NCBI GenBank assembly: GCA_020080175.1
Contig: JAGHQL010000003.1
Coordinates: 124,001 to 188,000 of the forward strand
DNA: 64,000 bases
Direction: 5' to 3'
DNA from: Glutinoglossum americanum
Lineage: Eukaryota > Ascomycota > Geoglossomycetes > Geoglossales > Geoglossaceae
Below are positions 22,930-33,581 of the stretch, piece after piece (the stretch's first letter is position 1; the number at the start of each line of letters is the position of its first letter). Position numbers and translations under genes: made by a program. The notes below the pieces were generated by a model. It was not told the DNA's origin. It did no database searches and saw only the letters and a list, made by a program, of their open reading frames with translations.

Positions 22930-23418
22930 TCACCGCGGCAGCCTACTCCCGGCTTTCCTAAGCGTTTCCTTCCCCATGACCTTCGGGCCCTGTCTCAGCA
23001 GTTCGTTCAAGCCTAGATCCTTCCACGCTGGCTCACGAGTCTTCTGCTGTGCGCGCGTGATGCCGAAGGCTGCGTGTTGGTCCGGGACAACTGTCGTTGT
23101 GCCGTTAACATAATTATGTTCAGGAGCTATGAAGCTGATGGGGAAAGCAAACCATCGTCTTCGTCTTCGGGGTTAATTGGTTGGTGGTGAGGGGGTACAT
23201 AGACTTCGTCGTCCGGGAGGTGGTCACGGCAGAAATCCTATTCAATTAGCCCGGAGAGGTTAGTTGGAGCGTTGGCCATTAAGAGAGATTCTATTGTTTA
23301 CCTCAAAGAGATCGGCGACGCGGGGCTGATTCAGATGGACGTAGGTTCTATTTGAATCTTTCGACTGTAGTTCTGTTGGCGCTTGCCAAATAGCAATCTT
23401 CAAGGACAGGCTTACCAT
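22930..23418 (-). CDS. APC13: Anaphase-promoting complex subunit 13
   Basis: Small stabilising subunit of the APC/C ubiquitin ligase. Predicted 103 residues from four exons: 23418-23416 (the ATG alone), 23364-23302, 23237-23153 and 23090-22930. No single exon is longer than 54 codons, so the gene is invisible to ORF length. Spliced, it begins MSKDSNRTYVHLNQPRVADL, then FCRDHLPDDEVYVPPHHQP, EDEDDVVPDQHAAFGITRA and a basic tail. The P-DDEVYVPPHHQPINPEDEDD block is the Apc13/Swm1 family hallmark. If the first intron is retained, translation from the same ATG stays open (MVSLSLKIAIWQAPTELQSK), so an N-terminal variant is conceivable. It diverges from RPS29. Confidence 0.85.
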
Positions 23419-23497
23419 TGTATTTGTGATTGTTTGGAGAGATATCTAAGTCTATAGTTAGGATCAGTGCGGGTTTAACTTTATACCGCGGCTCTGC

Positions 23498-23525
23498 GCT
23501 TACGAGCGCTTGTAAGCGCTTACAC
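23498..23525. repeat. Repeated AGCGCTT / palindrome TAAGCGCTTA
   Basis: In the spacer between the divergent APC13 and RPS29 genes, the heptamer GCGCTTA/AGCGCTT occurs several times within about 30 bp, including the perfect 10-bp palindrome TAAGCGCTTA. It may be a transcription factor site; none is identified. Confidence 0.5.
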
Positions 23526-23690
23526 CATGCCCGCTAGAACGGGAAGGTCAAAGGGCAAGCCCTAAGCGACCATACAAGCAGTCCCCCAGCCGAGTGAAAT
23601 TAAGATCCCAGGGTTCCATGAACATCGACCTCGAACGAGAGACGACAAAGCATCACCCAAATAGTCAACGAAAGACGGTAGATTAATTTC

Positions 23691-23804
23691 GTAAGTATAT
23701 CAGTCTTTTAGATAAACAGTAAAGAGAAGAAATGCACCCTTTGAGTTACCCGCTAACGAATGCCAACCCGCGATACCAACCAGATCTCTACCTCAAACTC
23801 ACAG
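23691..23804 (+). promoter_or_regulatory. Probable 5' leader intron of RPS29
   Basis: GTAAGTATAT at 23691 is a strong donor and CTCACAG ending at 23804 is a good acceptor two bases before the RPS29 ATG. Leader introns are common in ribosomal protein genes. Removing it also removes the upstream ATG at 23731. Confidence 0.55.
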
Positions 23805-23806
23805 CC

Positions 23807-24168
23807 ATGTCTCACGAAACCGTATGGTACTCCCGACCCAGAAGTTACGGAAAGGGTAGTAGACAATGGTACAACCTCTCCTCATGCATTGCCGCTGGGA
23901 CTCCAAGAGTACTCTTAATTAACACACTCCCGCCTTCTCGCTGGGAATGAACAGTCGCGTCTGCACCCACAAAGCCGGTCTAATCCGTAAATACGGCCTC
24001 AACATCTGCCGCCAGTGCTTCCGAGAGAAGTCCGCAGATATTGGTTTCGTTAAGGTGCGCCTCATATCCTCCATTACTTCATTTCCGCGAGTTCGGTTAG
24101 GTCCGCAATAAATGAATGGATTGGAGGCTGATCTTCTGCCGGTTACGACGGAACTACAGCACCGATAG
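23807..24168 (+). CDS. RPS29: 40S ribosomal protein S29 (uS14)
   Basis: Zinc-binding protein of the small ribosomal subunit head. Predicted 56 residues, exactly the usual length, from three exons: 23807-23868, 23955-24054 and a 9-nt final exon 24160-24168 coding His-Arg-stop. It starts [20 protein letters not shown] and carries the zinc knuckle CRVC...CRQC with [20 protein letters not shown] between and after. The codon for the first Cys is split by intron 1. The tiny last exon was chosen because the family ends in HR. Confidence 0.95.
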
Positions 24169-24978
24169 ATTTTTCGAACGATTGCTGTAGATGATGACAG
24201 GGGAGGGGCTTGGGAAGATCGGAGGATGTGGTATTACGGTGATACGGCTGGGTAAAGCTACAGACCAGGGCTCACTGAAGGGAGACGCACAGCTGCCGAT
24301 CTCAACTGATTACATTTCGTATCCGCTAGAGGCTGTGTGTATCACCAAAGGGCTCCTTTTGATTCTTCCAAGAATCAATTCTCTTTAAGATCACCTCATA
24401 ACCAACTGAAGCATAACACACAAGATTTGGAATACTGTGCTGCATTGAGGGACGAGCGTTCCAGACAAGGCCGCAATGATGGACTAGGTCACTCGTCAGG
24501 CCTAAAGGAGATTAATGCTTAGCCAATGAAGCAGTCTGACTAACCACTCCTGCCTCGTGGGTGGTATATGGATAGATACCTCTACGAAAGGCTATGATTA
24601 CGCATCCCATCTCATATCCAAGAGAATTCGGCCAACAGATAGATTCCTTTCCCTTTCAGACCAGTCTAATTGCCATTTTACCTCCCCAGCCGTTGCAGCC
24701 ACTGCTTGTTGCCTTTTAACATCTCAAGCTACTTGAAACTAATCCCTAATAGCTATCGAACCCACGCCTATTCATTTTACTATAAAAGCGTCGAATACAC
24801 CGCAGTAAAGAGTAGAGCTTGGCGTCAAGAATATATTCTACATGCACTAGAAGTACAGATGGGTCAGGAGAGATGAGTGATGTCAAAAGATCGCGCCCCT
24901 TTTTATAATAAAATCCCTATGCCGCATACAAATAGACCATTATACAGCTTTCTACACCATGAATAGGCGAGAGATATT
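24169..24978. other. Convergent intergenic, RPS29 / TUF1
   Basis: About 0.8 kb with only short ORFs and an AT-rich part near 24880-24970. No RNA gene or repeat recognised. Confidence 0.5.
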
Positions 24979-26614
24979 TTACTTGAGAATGCGAGTAACA
25001 AGTCCGGTAGCGACAGTTCTATTTAAGAGGCGTGAAAAGTGAGTAAGAGTATCAAAATAAGGACAATATATAGACTTACCGACCGCCCTCACGGACGTTA
25101 AATCTCTGGCCGGGCTCCAGCGCAAGCGGATTGTAGATATCGCAGACCATCTCTACATTATCGCCCGGCATGACCATTTTTGAAGGGTCTGCTGTGCCCT
25201 CTGGCCAGTGAAACGCAGCAGCTTCATCTAGGCAGAACATCAGCAAACCACTAATGGGGGCGCATCCGAAGGGGTCATACCTGCTGTCCGAACGAAAATT
25301 TGAGGCCGGTAATTTTCATGGAATCCAGTGTGGCGACCCCCTTCCTCTTTTGTAAGGACATACATAGACACCAAGAACTTCTGATGAGCGGTAACGGTTC
25401 CCGGTTTCGCAATCACCATACCCCGCCTAACGTCCTCTCTCTTGATACCTCGGAGCAACAGCCCAGAATTGTCACCAGCCCTCGACTCATCACAAGACTT
25501 CTTGAACGTCTCTATATCTGTGACCTTTGACTTAATAGGCGTAGCCCCCTTCCCAACAAGTTCAACTTCCGAATCCTTCTTCAAAACACCTCGTTCCACA
25601 CGGCCGGAGGCTACAGTCCCACGGCCCTGGATTGAGAACACCTCCTCTACGGACATGAGAAAGGGCTTATCTAGATCTCGTACCGGCTCCGGGATCCAGG
25701 TATCCACAGCTTTTAACAACTCGTTGATCTTTTCAACCCCTAGCTCTGGCCGGCGACCCTCTAGAGCACAAAGAGCAGATCCCATGATGATAGGAGTTTC
25801 GTCGCCCTCAAACCCGTAGCCGCTGAGGAGCTCGCGCATCTCCATTTCCACGAGTTCCAACATCTCTGGATCTTCGAGAGCATCTACCTTGTTGACAAAA
25901 ACAACGATCTTTTGGACACCGACCTGTCGGGCAAGTAGGAGATGTTCTCGTGTTTGGGGCCTGTCAGACGACCAGCAAATTAGCAATTGCTCTGTATAAA
26001 TGTATCTGAATGGTACTCAACAAACATTTGACCGTCAGAGGCAGCGACAACGATGATAGCACCGTCCATGTTTGCGGCACCTGTTATCATATTTTTGATG
26101 TAATCCGCATGACCGGGACAGTCAACGTGCGAATAATGGCGGGCGTCGGTCTCGTATTCAATATGAGCGGAAGAGATGGTTATGCCACGCTTCCGCTCCT
26201 CAGGAGCTTTATCAATTGCGCCATATTCAAGGAAGTTAGCAAAACCTTTTTCTGCTTGGACTTTCGTAATGGCCGCAGTAAGTGTAGTCTGTCTTAATAG
26301 TTAGAAGATATGCTAGAACTTCTTGAACGTTATGTTAGTACATACTTTTCCGTGGTCAACATGGCCAATGGTACCTATCTAGAATTAGAACGAATTGTAG
26401 GCCACATAGGTAGGAACGTGAATCGTTCACCAATATTGACGTGGGGTTTCTTTCTCTCGAAGGCCACAGCCATTCCTCTGCACACATTCACGATCCGAAC
26501 AGCATTCTGACCTCTCCCTATAGCCTCGAGTAATGGATTTGACGCAGTGGATCTATGCAGCGCGATGCGGCTCGTCCGCAGGAAAGGTGTAACAGAACGA
26601 GTGAAGGCTGACAT
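24979..26614 (-). CDS. TUF1: Mitochondrial elongation factor Tu
   Basis: GTPase that brings aminoacyl-tRNA to the mitochondrial ribosome. Predicted 447 residues from six exons: 26614-26431, 26374-26346 (29 nt), 26288-26026, 25960-25281, 25227-25080 and 25018-24979. The N-terminus ([20 protein letters not shown]) is an Arg/Ser-rich mitochondrial presequence of about 50 residues. GTPase motifs: GHVDHGKTT (65-73, split over exons 2 and 3), DCPGHADY and NKVD. Domains 2 and 3 follow ([16 protein letters not shown], FDxNYRPQ-like [13 protein letters not shown]). The ending [17 protein letters not shown] appears only after removing the last intron. Complete and of normal length. Confidence 0.95.
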
Positions 26615-27030
26615 TTTGTACAGCTTCCCAACGGATACGGGAATGCAATGGATGCCAGAGAGGGGAGATGGGAACTCGATGCTGAGCAACACAACCTGTG
26701 TTCGTTGGATTTTCTATTAGCGCGATTCCAGTATCACGTGAAATGCACGTGGCTTTTAGGTACGGCAAACCTTTTGTCCAGAAGAATTCGGGTATCCCAA
26801 GACTAACAGTTGGGATATCCTAGAGATGTAGTTCTAAATACGCTTCTCGCCATCAGGCGGTACACATAAATAAGTTGCACCGCATGAAAAGTTGGCCTAG
26901 TTTCGCAATGACCCTTCAATTCTATGGATGTCATTTCCTTCAAGACTCATGCAATGAGACCATAAGACTGGATACAGAGCTGATGTGCTATCAGAAAACC
27001 ATTGGAAGATCCATAGCATTCTATTTGTCT
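26615..27030. other. Intergenic, TUF1 promoter
   Basis: About 0.4 kb between the TUF1 start and the IF3 stop. Nothing else recognised. Confidence 0.5.
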
Positions 27031-27729
27031 CTACGTCTTCACACTCCCTTCAAAGAACATCGTCATCTGTCCCAACACCTTCCCATCTGGACTTCTAGAC
27101 TCTTTTGCCCCCTCTACTTCCTTTGACCTTTCTCTAATTCGTCTCACCACCGTAGCAGCCTCTTCCACGCTCGCCTTTCTCCCTTTTCTCTTACTTGCCA
27201 GTATGACCTCAACTTTCATCCCTTTCTCTAGAAATTCTTGCATTTTATTCAATCGGTGTCCTAGATCATTCGAGTCAATCGCCCAATTGAGCTCCAATTG
27301 CTTGACGACATTCGCTCGGTTCTTCGTCGGTTTTGCCCGCTCTCTATCCCTCAGCTCCCTCCTCGAGATTATTTTGCATATTGGAGTTCTTCCGCTTTCA
27401 ATGGAAGAGACAACCACTAGATTGTAAAGCTTACGGTCGAAGCTAGTGAGGATTTTGCGGAGAGGTGTCGGAGGATGGAAGGTACCATTTTCGTCAACGA
27501 GATGGACGTGGCTAGCTGGGATTTCTTCATCCCGGGGAAGTCGGCGCCCTACAGAAGTCGCCTGTGCGTAGGATCTCGTGCGGACAGATACGGGCAACGG
27601 CAGTCGTGTTGGAGGTCGTAGAAACGTAGCGTGAGCAAACAAACTTGAGGTTGGATGTACCAGCTCAATTGAACTGATGAAGACCTTACGCAGGCATTGC
27701 GCTGTGGATAGACATTGAATGGCTTTCAT
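27031..27729 (-). CDS. Mitochondrial translation initiation factor IF-3
   Basis: Predicted 232 residues without introns. The open frame continues upstream of 27729 but with no earlier ATG, so ATG at 27729 is the start. A basic presequence (about 1-60, TRLPLPVSVRTRSYAQ) is followed by the IF3 N domain (RRLPRDEEIPASHVHLVDEN) and the C domain (KQLELNWAIDSNDLGHRLNK, FLEKGMKVEVILASKRKGRK). IF3 keeps the mitochondrial small subunit free and checks the initiator. The likely yeast counterpart is AIM23, but similarity between fungal mtIF3 proteins is low, so no symbol is given. Confidence 0.85.
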   Translation of the reverse strand: MKAIQCLSTAQCLRKVFISSIELVHPTSSLFAHATFLRPPTRLPLPVSVRTRSYAQATSVGRRLPRDEEIPASHVHLVDENGTFHPPTPLRKILTSFDRKLYNLVVVSSIESGRTPICKIISRRELRDRERAKPTKNRANVVKQLELNWAIDSNDLGHRLNKMQEFLEKGMKVEVILASKRKGRKASVEEAATVVRRIRERSKEVEGAKESRSPDGKVLGQMTMFFEGSVKT

Positions 27730-28156
27730 CTCCGCCGGCTCAGGATGTTTGCGGGAAGACGTATGCTGAGCTTCGATTTTCCCAAGGTTCAATCCACAAT
27801 TCTCGGCGCTTGCCACTAGTCCAAATTCGGAATCATCTAATCGACCTCGAAAAGCTCAACGCCAAGCTCAATAAAAACTCTTGGGAATGAAAACTTTGGG
27901 ACAGAGCTTTGAATAGTATTAACCACCTGTAGGCCTTTAGGCCTCAGACGTCCTATCAGGGAGAATGATCCGTCCTACAAAATCACGTTGCCAGGTCAAT
28001 TTGAGACTTTCAGGCAACACTTCCTAGGACTTTTGTGAACGCGATACAGGCAGAGCCTTTCTTCATAAAGCTATAGATGCAAAAGATGGCAACTTCAGCG
28101 TGAAGGATGCAATGAGCCCGCATGCCCTAGAGCCCTTTTTTGGCTGCTCGCATTCA
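27730..28156. other. Intergenic, IF3 promoter and MKT1 3' end
   Basis: Non-coding stretch of about 0.4 kb; nothing recognised. Confidence 0.5.
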
Positions 28157-30849
28157 TCATCTCCTCTTTGCAAGCCAACTATCCACCTCAGCCCACTTCT
28201 CCCCTTCCTTAACCTCTCTCCCAGCAACCCTAACTGCTCCGACGATCTATGGGGACAGAGAATCTATTGTCAGCCAACCGCAAAGCCACCAAAAATTTAG
28301 AGTACGCATTATAGAACTTACCGCATCCCACAGCTTCCAAGCGATCTGCAAATCGCCTGCAAAGTCAACGCTATGAGGAAACCATTCCTCGGGACCTTTA
28401 ATCTTTGCCTGCGATTTTGTTTCTTCAGAGGTCGGATCGGGATTCATAGCCAACTCGTCTAAGTAAGATTTCATAGCAATGCCAAGGCCGCAGTCATTGT
28501 CGTCAAGGAAGGGAAGGCTTTGAATAGTAAGTTTAGGGGCAACAGCCAACGGGTGGGATTCACGTACTCTAGACCAAGGTCGAGCCAATCAGACCTGTCT
28601 TCGCGTTCAGCATCACCGTGGAGGAGGAGGGAGGCGACTATCATCTCTGCGAGGTCCCGTAGACTGTTGCGAACAGCAGAGATCATTGAGTGATATGCCA
28701 GGTGATTTCTACTGAGCGGACCTGTAAAGCCGATAGGTTTGTGGCGGAGCTTTCCAAGCGACGCCACACGAGAAACAAGAAGACAATTGCGCTTATCTTT
28801 CTCTATAGAACTGTCAGCTTAAACGAAGACATGCCAAAGGGCCCGAACTATAAAGCAGACTATAGGCCTACCAGATCCTCGAAGAGGTACCCCAGTATAG
28901 GAGGGAAACATAATATCCGCATTGAGGAGCTTCAGCCTAAGGAGCTCGATCCCAATAAAAACAGGCTCCTCAAGGCTGTCCGCCGGGTCCAGAGATGATA
29001 TGGCACTTTGAAGCGCTTTGCCCCAAGCCGTCAGCTCATGTTTTTCATTGACATATCCCCTCAACTGAAGGAAACGCCAAAGAGTGTTGGCAATAATTTC
29101 ATCCTTAGATTTCAGAAGCTACACAGGTCAGACCTTGTTCGAACTATGGCTCTATGCATAACTCACATTCGTAAGGTCTTTTGCACTTGTTGTCCTTGCA
29201 GCAAATTCTGGGTCACTGAGTGAGTTGACAGCAAACGTGAGTGTTCCTGGTTTTGCCTATGTTGTACGTTAGATTTTCTAGAGATATCATGGAGTTGGGA
29301 ACAAACCGCGGTAGGGTTCGCCTGTTCCAAAGTACTCCCTTTGACATGCCAAGCGGCAACGACACTGTACGGAGGCGGAATCAAGTCCTTTGGCTTCAAA
29401 ACTCTCTCGCCTTTTTTATCAAACCAGAACCGGACCGTGACGTCCTTGCGGTGGTAATAGAAGTGCAACGTTTGTGCAAGAAGTGACAGAGCCTGTGTTC
29501 GAATAGGGGAAAGCTGGTCACGAACCAGTCTATGGTATTCTTCAGAATCCCCATTATCCAAAGGCGGCATCTCGAGTAGTTCTCCAGACGTGATCCAGTT
29601 AAGGACATTAGGACCCACTACTCCCTTCGAAAGATAAAAGTACAATTCCTCTGGAAGTCGCTGCCCAATGAATTCATGGACATCAAATGGTGCATGCTCC
29701 ACATCTAGTGGCTCAACTCTACCGTCCTCTGTGAAAACGACATGATGCTTCACAGCCAGACGGCCGCGCTTGTATTTGTCCAGGTATCCCATCTGTTGGA
29801 CTTGTGCATGGTCCTGGTAGTGGGTGCATACAGCCGTGACACTGCGATTGAAAGCAAACATCATGGTTATTGAGTCACGGATGGTGTCTGACTTGCGAGG
29901 GTCGTCAAGTGGTGGAAAGGTCGGCAAAAATGACGACCCTGAAAGCATGCAGGCGTCAATAAACATGTCGTCAGAAATCCCACGGGATTTCCCCAACTCT
30001 TCCTGACAGGCACGCTTGCTGAGCCAAGAGAATTGCAACCCCACTAGATCAAGTTTCGTAATAACCTTATCTACGTCGAAAAGAAAGAGCTCTGAAGATC
30101 CCACAATGGCATCGACGAACTGCTTTGGGTGTTTCTCTAGATACGCAAGCTTAAAATTGATTCAGCCTCCCGATCTTTGACAGACTTTCTTCTCTCCTTT
30201 TCCAAATAAAACTGGGTGACGTAAAGTGTCGGGGAAATACCTGTCCCCACGCGCTATACGGAGCAACCATAAACTCGAGATTATGTGTCCTCAAAATCTT
30301 TTGGAAGAATCTAAACAAGCTTTCGGGTTTGATAGATGCTATAACGCTATTAGACGAGGAAGATCCCTGTTGGGCTAGTGTTGTGTATGAATCCCTACCA
30401 GAGTTCCCAAAAGTCTCCACGGCCTGAACTGCCTGATGCTGATCGTACAGTTCCCAAGCGCGAGTGTTTGCGAGAGCCGAGTCGTTGAGATTGCTGAATG
30501 GTTTATCTTTCTTCGCAATATCCATACCGCTAAAGACAAAGAGCGGAACGATGCCATTTCTCTTCAGAGTCTCAAGGTCGCTCTCAATGTAAGTCTTCAG
30601 TGCAAAGGGAAAACCACCAAGTGCGGATAGGAGGGGTTCTTTCGAAGGAGGATTGTTGAGTAAACGATTGAGGTAGTGAGCGGCCTCAATGCCGAGAACA
30701 GCATCTTTGAGAGCCGAAAGTGGGTATGTCTGGGCTCGAAGCGTTGCCAACTCATCGAACGATCGGACTGTAAAGGGGACGGTCAGTATGCGAGGCGCAA
30801 GAGTTCGTGAGTCGAAACAATGAAGCCTCGCACGAGACTCACCCGGCAT
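28157..30849 (-). CDS. MKT1: MKT1-type XPG-like post-transcriptional regulator
   Basis: Predicted 749 residues from eight exons: 30849-30843 (7 nt), 30767-30241, 30149-29307, 29256-29167, 29118-28872, 28817-28568, 28517-28322 and 28246-28157. The first intron splits codon 3 and restores MPVRSFDELATLRAQTYPLS; without it the N-terminus reads MPGESRARLHC, unlike the family. The XPG N domain (SALKDAVLGIEAAHYLNRLL) and I domain (LRTHNLEFMVAPYSAWGQLA, VDAIVGSSELFLFD) are present, but the nuclease acidic residues are largely replaced, as in Mkt1. The C-terminal MKT1 domain ends near VDSWLAKRR. In yeast Mkt1 acts with Pbp1 on mRNA stability and translation, including HO and mitochondrial transcripts. 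Confidence 0.92.
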
Positions 30850-31183
30850 TATGACAACAGATTGAACGAAGGCAAAAAAGAAATAGCTGATATTAGAAAC
30901 ACATAAATTTGCCACCTGCAGTTCCGAATCTCAAAATCCTCTTCACTCTGCCCCCTATGGTCGAAATGCAGAGGGTATGTAGCTGCTGGGTAAGAGTTCA
31001 CAAAAAGTTCAAGAAGAGCTTTTAGAATTGAGACGAGCTATGGGATGAGATGGGCGCCAAGATTTCCGAAACAGTAGTGGCGCCCAAACTGGGAAACCGA
31101 GCCGGCGAGCTCTGCTAACGAATGAATTACGCACTCCATCGACTATCGCACACCTATCTGGCAGGGAAAGCATCATCACCAAC
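30850..31183. promoter_or_regulatory. Divergent promoter, MKT1 / dioxygenase
   Basis: A 334-bp spacer between outward-facing start codons. No named site identified. Confidence 0.5.
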
Positions 31184-32785
31184 ATGTCTTTGTCGACCGA
31201 GCTTGGCGTCCAAATTCCTGTGATCGATATCGCCAACCCAACGCTCAAGACTGGAGAAGAACTAGTTGATGCGGCGGCGAGATATGGCTTTGTTTTTATC
31301 AGGAACCAAGGCAGTGATATCTCGCCTCCAGAGATAGACAAGACCTTTGAGACGGTATCTACCTTGCGCCTAGACATACCGCAATTCCCAAAGCCTAGAA
31401 GTAATCGTTATAGTCTCGTCTCTTTTTTAATTCAACAAGAGAAGAAAAGGCAAAATGTTCTATCGGCATAGACGTACGTTTTCTGATAGTAATCTTCCTT
31501 CAGCGTAGTCCTAACCCGCTGGTAGAATCGAGGTTGGTCTTCTATGCATACAGAAACTTTAGACCCTAAAAACCAAAGAGTATGTTTCGTTCAAAATCAA
31601 CATCTGCTGTCTCGATTTAAGAGCCCATTTTCTTAAGGGCCTGTAAAACCAGTCAACCCTACTTTTGTTTCATTATGTCTAGAGGTCTGGTAGTCTAACA
31701 TTATTAATTCTCTAGAGAGGAGATTTCAAAGAGTACGCTTACCATAAGTATATAATCGATCCAGAGATCTTGTAAACCCCTAACGCTCCTCCCAGAGCCT
31801 TCAACTTGGGCGAATTTCACGGCGGAAAGGCACAGCAGCCACTCCCGGACGTCCTCATACCCCATGAAGCTGAATTGGGGCATTTCACGGATCGCTGCCA
31901 CGAACTATGCATGAAAATACTAAGACTTTTTGCTTTGGGCTTGAAGGTTGGTTCTATGCTAGATAATTCCTTCATTTAAATCTTATAATACCCTTCTAGC
32001 CTCGGATATTTATATGCTACTAACACAGATTTCTCCCGACGATGGTGGCGAAGACTGGTTTTTGTCGAGGCACGACACCTCGAGGGGCCCATCGGGGAGT
32101 ATTTTGAGATTACTACATGTAAGTCTGCGACCCATCAATTCAGTTATGGGATGTACTGCATGTATGCATACATCATCACCGCAGCAAAATCTCCACATCT
32201 GTGCCCTCTGCAACCACTAGCCAACAGTGTAATTCCGAGGTGATTGACTGTTGGGAATGACTTCTAAAATTGAGGTGCTAATTCAACAATCATCCCCAGT
32301 ATCCAGCTCTCCTAGATGACGCCGATTACATTCCGGATGTTGATATCCGTGCAGGTGCCCACAGCGACTACGGGAGCATCACCCTGTTGTTCCAACTCCC
32401 TGGGCAACCAGGGCTCGAAATCCTCACACCTCCCTCGACCTGGTCTCCAGTGCCTGTCTCTCCTCTAACTACGGCATCCGACCCCTCTCCACCCATATTG
32501 GTTAACATAGGCGATCTACTTTCTTACTGGACCAATGGCCTCCTGAAGTCTACCGTCCATAGGGTCGTCTTTCCACCAGAAGCTAGGCGCGGTGGCGAGG
32601 ACAGATATTCAGTTGCATACTTTTGCCATCCGGTGAATGACACAAAGCTCGTACCTGTACCAAGTGAGGCAATTAAGGGCCTAATTGGGGGCGATGGAGC
32701 TGCGGGGGGGGCTGACGTGATGACAGCAGACGAGTATTTGAAGAGTAGGTTGGCTGCTACGTATGGGTGGGGGGGAAAAAAGTAA
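31184..32785 (+). CDS. 2-oxoglutarate/Fe(II)-dependent oxygenase (IPNS-like)
   Basis: Predicted 342 residues from seven exons: 31184-31354, 31414-31473, 31526-31579, 31716-31732 (17 nt), 31796-31946, 32029-32118 and 32300-32785. Non-heme dioxygenase N region: VQIPVIDIANPTLKTGEELV, ARYGFVFIRNQG. The iron ligands are visible as HSD in GAHSDYGSITLLF (about 202-204) and the distal His in STVHRVVF (about 268); RYSVAYF supplies the 2-oxoglutarate-binding Arg and Ser. The exon 3/4 boundary has two near-equivalent acceptors. Relatives act in secondary metabolism or unspecified oxidations; no biosynthetic genes neighbour it, so the substrate is unknown. Confidence 0.88.
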
Positions 32786-33581
32786 AAAAGATGAGAACTA
32801 TAGTGGCCTAGAGTTTGAAACAACGGTTAGAATAATCAGGGTAGGATATAATGAGTGATCAGATGATCACGGGTGTTGTTAAGAGGGGTTACGAGTGAGG
32901 TGTTGTATAGAGACGAAAAGAATAGAAACTTGAACCTTTGTTTTTAAGTTTCCCATAAGGCTAACTACAACGATCGGAGTTAGGTGTCTAGTACATACAG
33001 CTTCCGTCCGAATGATTTTTCCATTCAAAGGAAATGCACGGGTTCGGCGCCCTTTGACGTATTTTAAACAGTTATCTACCTGTACTTTGCCACTGGCCGC
33101 CCAGCCTCGGGCCAGCTTGTCGTCTGTGACTGATATTGACTACTCAAACACGGCCATATCGTTTCGCATCCATTCGTTCCTCATCATCCACGACCACAGA
33201 TGCTCGTTTATAAGAGAGTGACAATGCGACAAAGAGCGATGAAATGTACCATGCAAGAGTGTAAACACGAGATGACATTTAGGGGAGCTCTGGCTACCGG
33301 AGTGAGAAGCGCCACAAAGCTGCCGATGAAATCGAACAAACTACGAAATACTGAGGCTCGAGACAGAGTCTGTGTTCCGTGGAATAGGATATTACGAAAG
33401 AAAATTTTCAGAGTAATGGCCTTAACAAAAGAAACTCGTAATGACGAGCAAAATGCTTAGTATAAAACGCCAGAACGCTCGCCAGGCCATATGAGTATGA
33501 GTGATAAATCGATGTTCATCGCGGCAGAAATGCTGGAAGAAAAAAAAAAATAAACCGAACCGGGATGCTCACTGCTCAGTA
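32786..33581. other. Convergent intergenic region
   Basis: About 0.8 kb between two stop codons, with a poly-A run near 33541-33551. No gene recognised. Confidence 0.5.
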
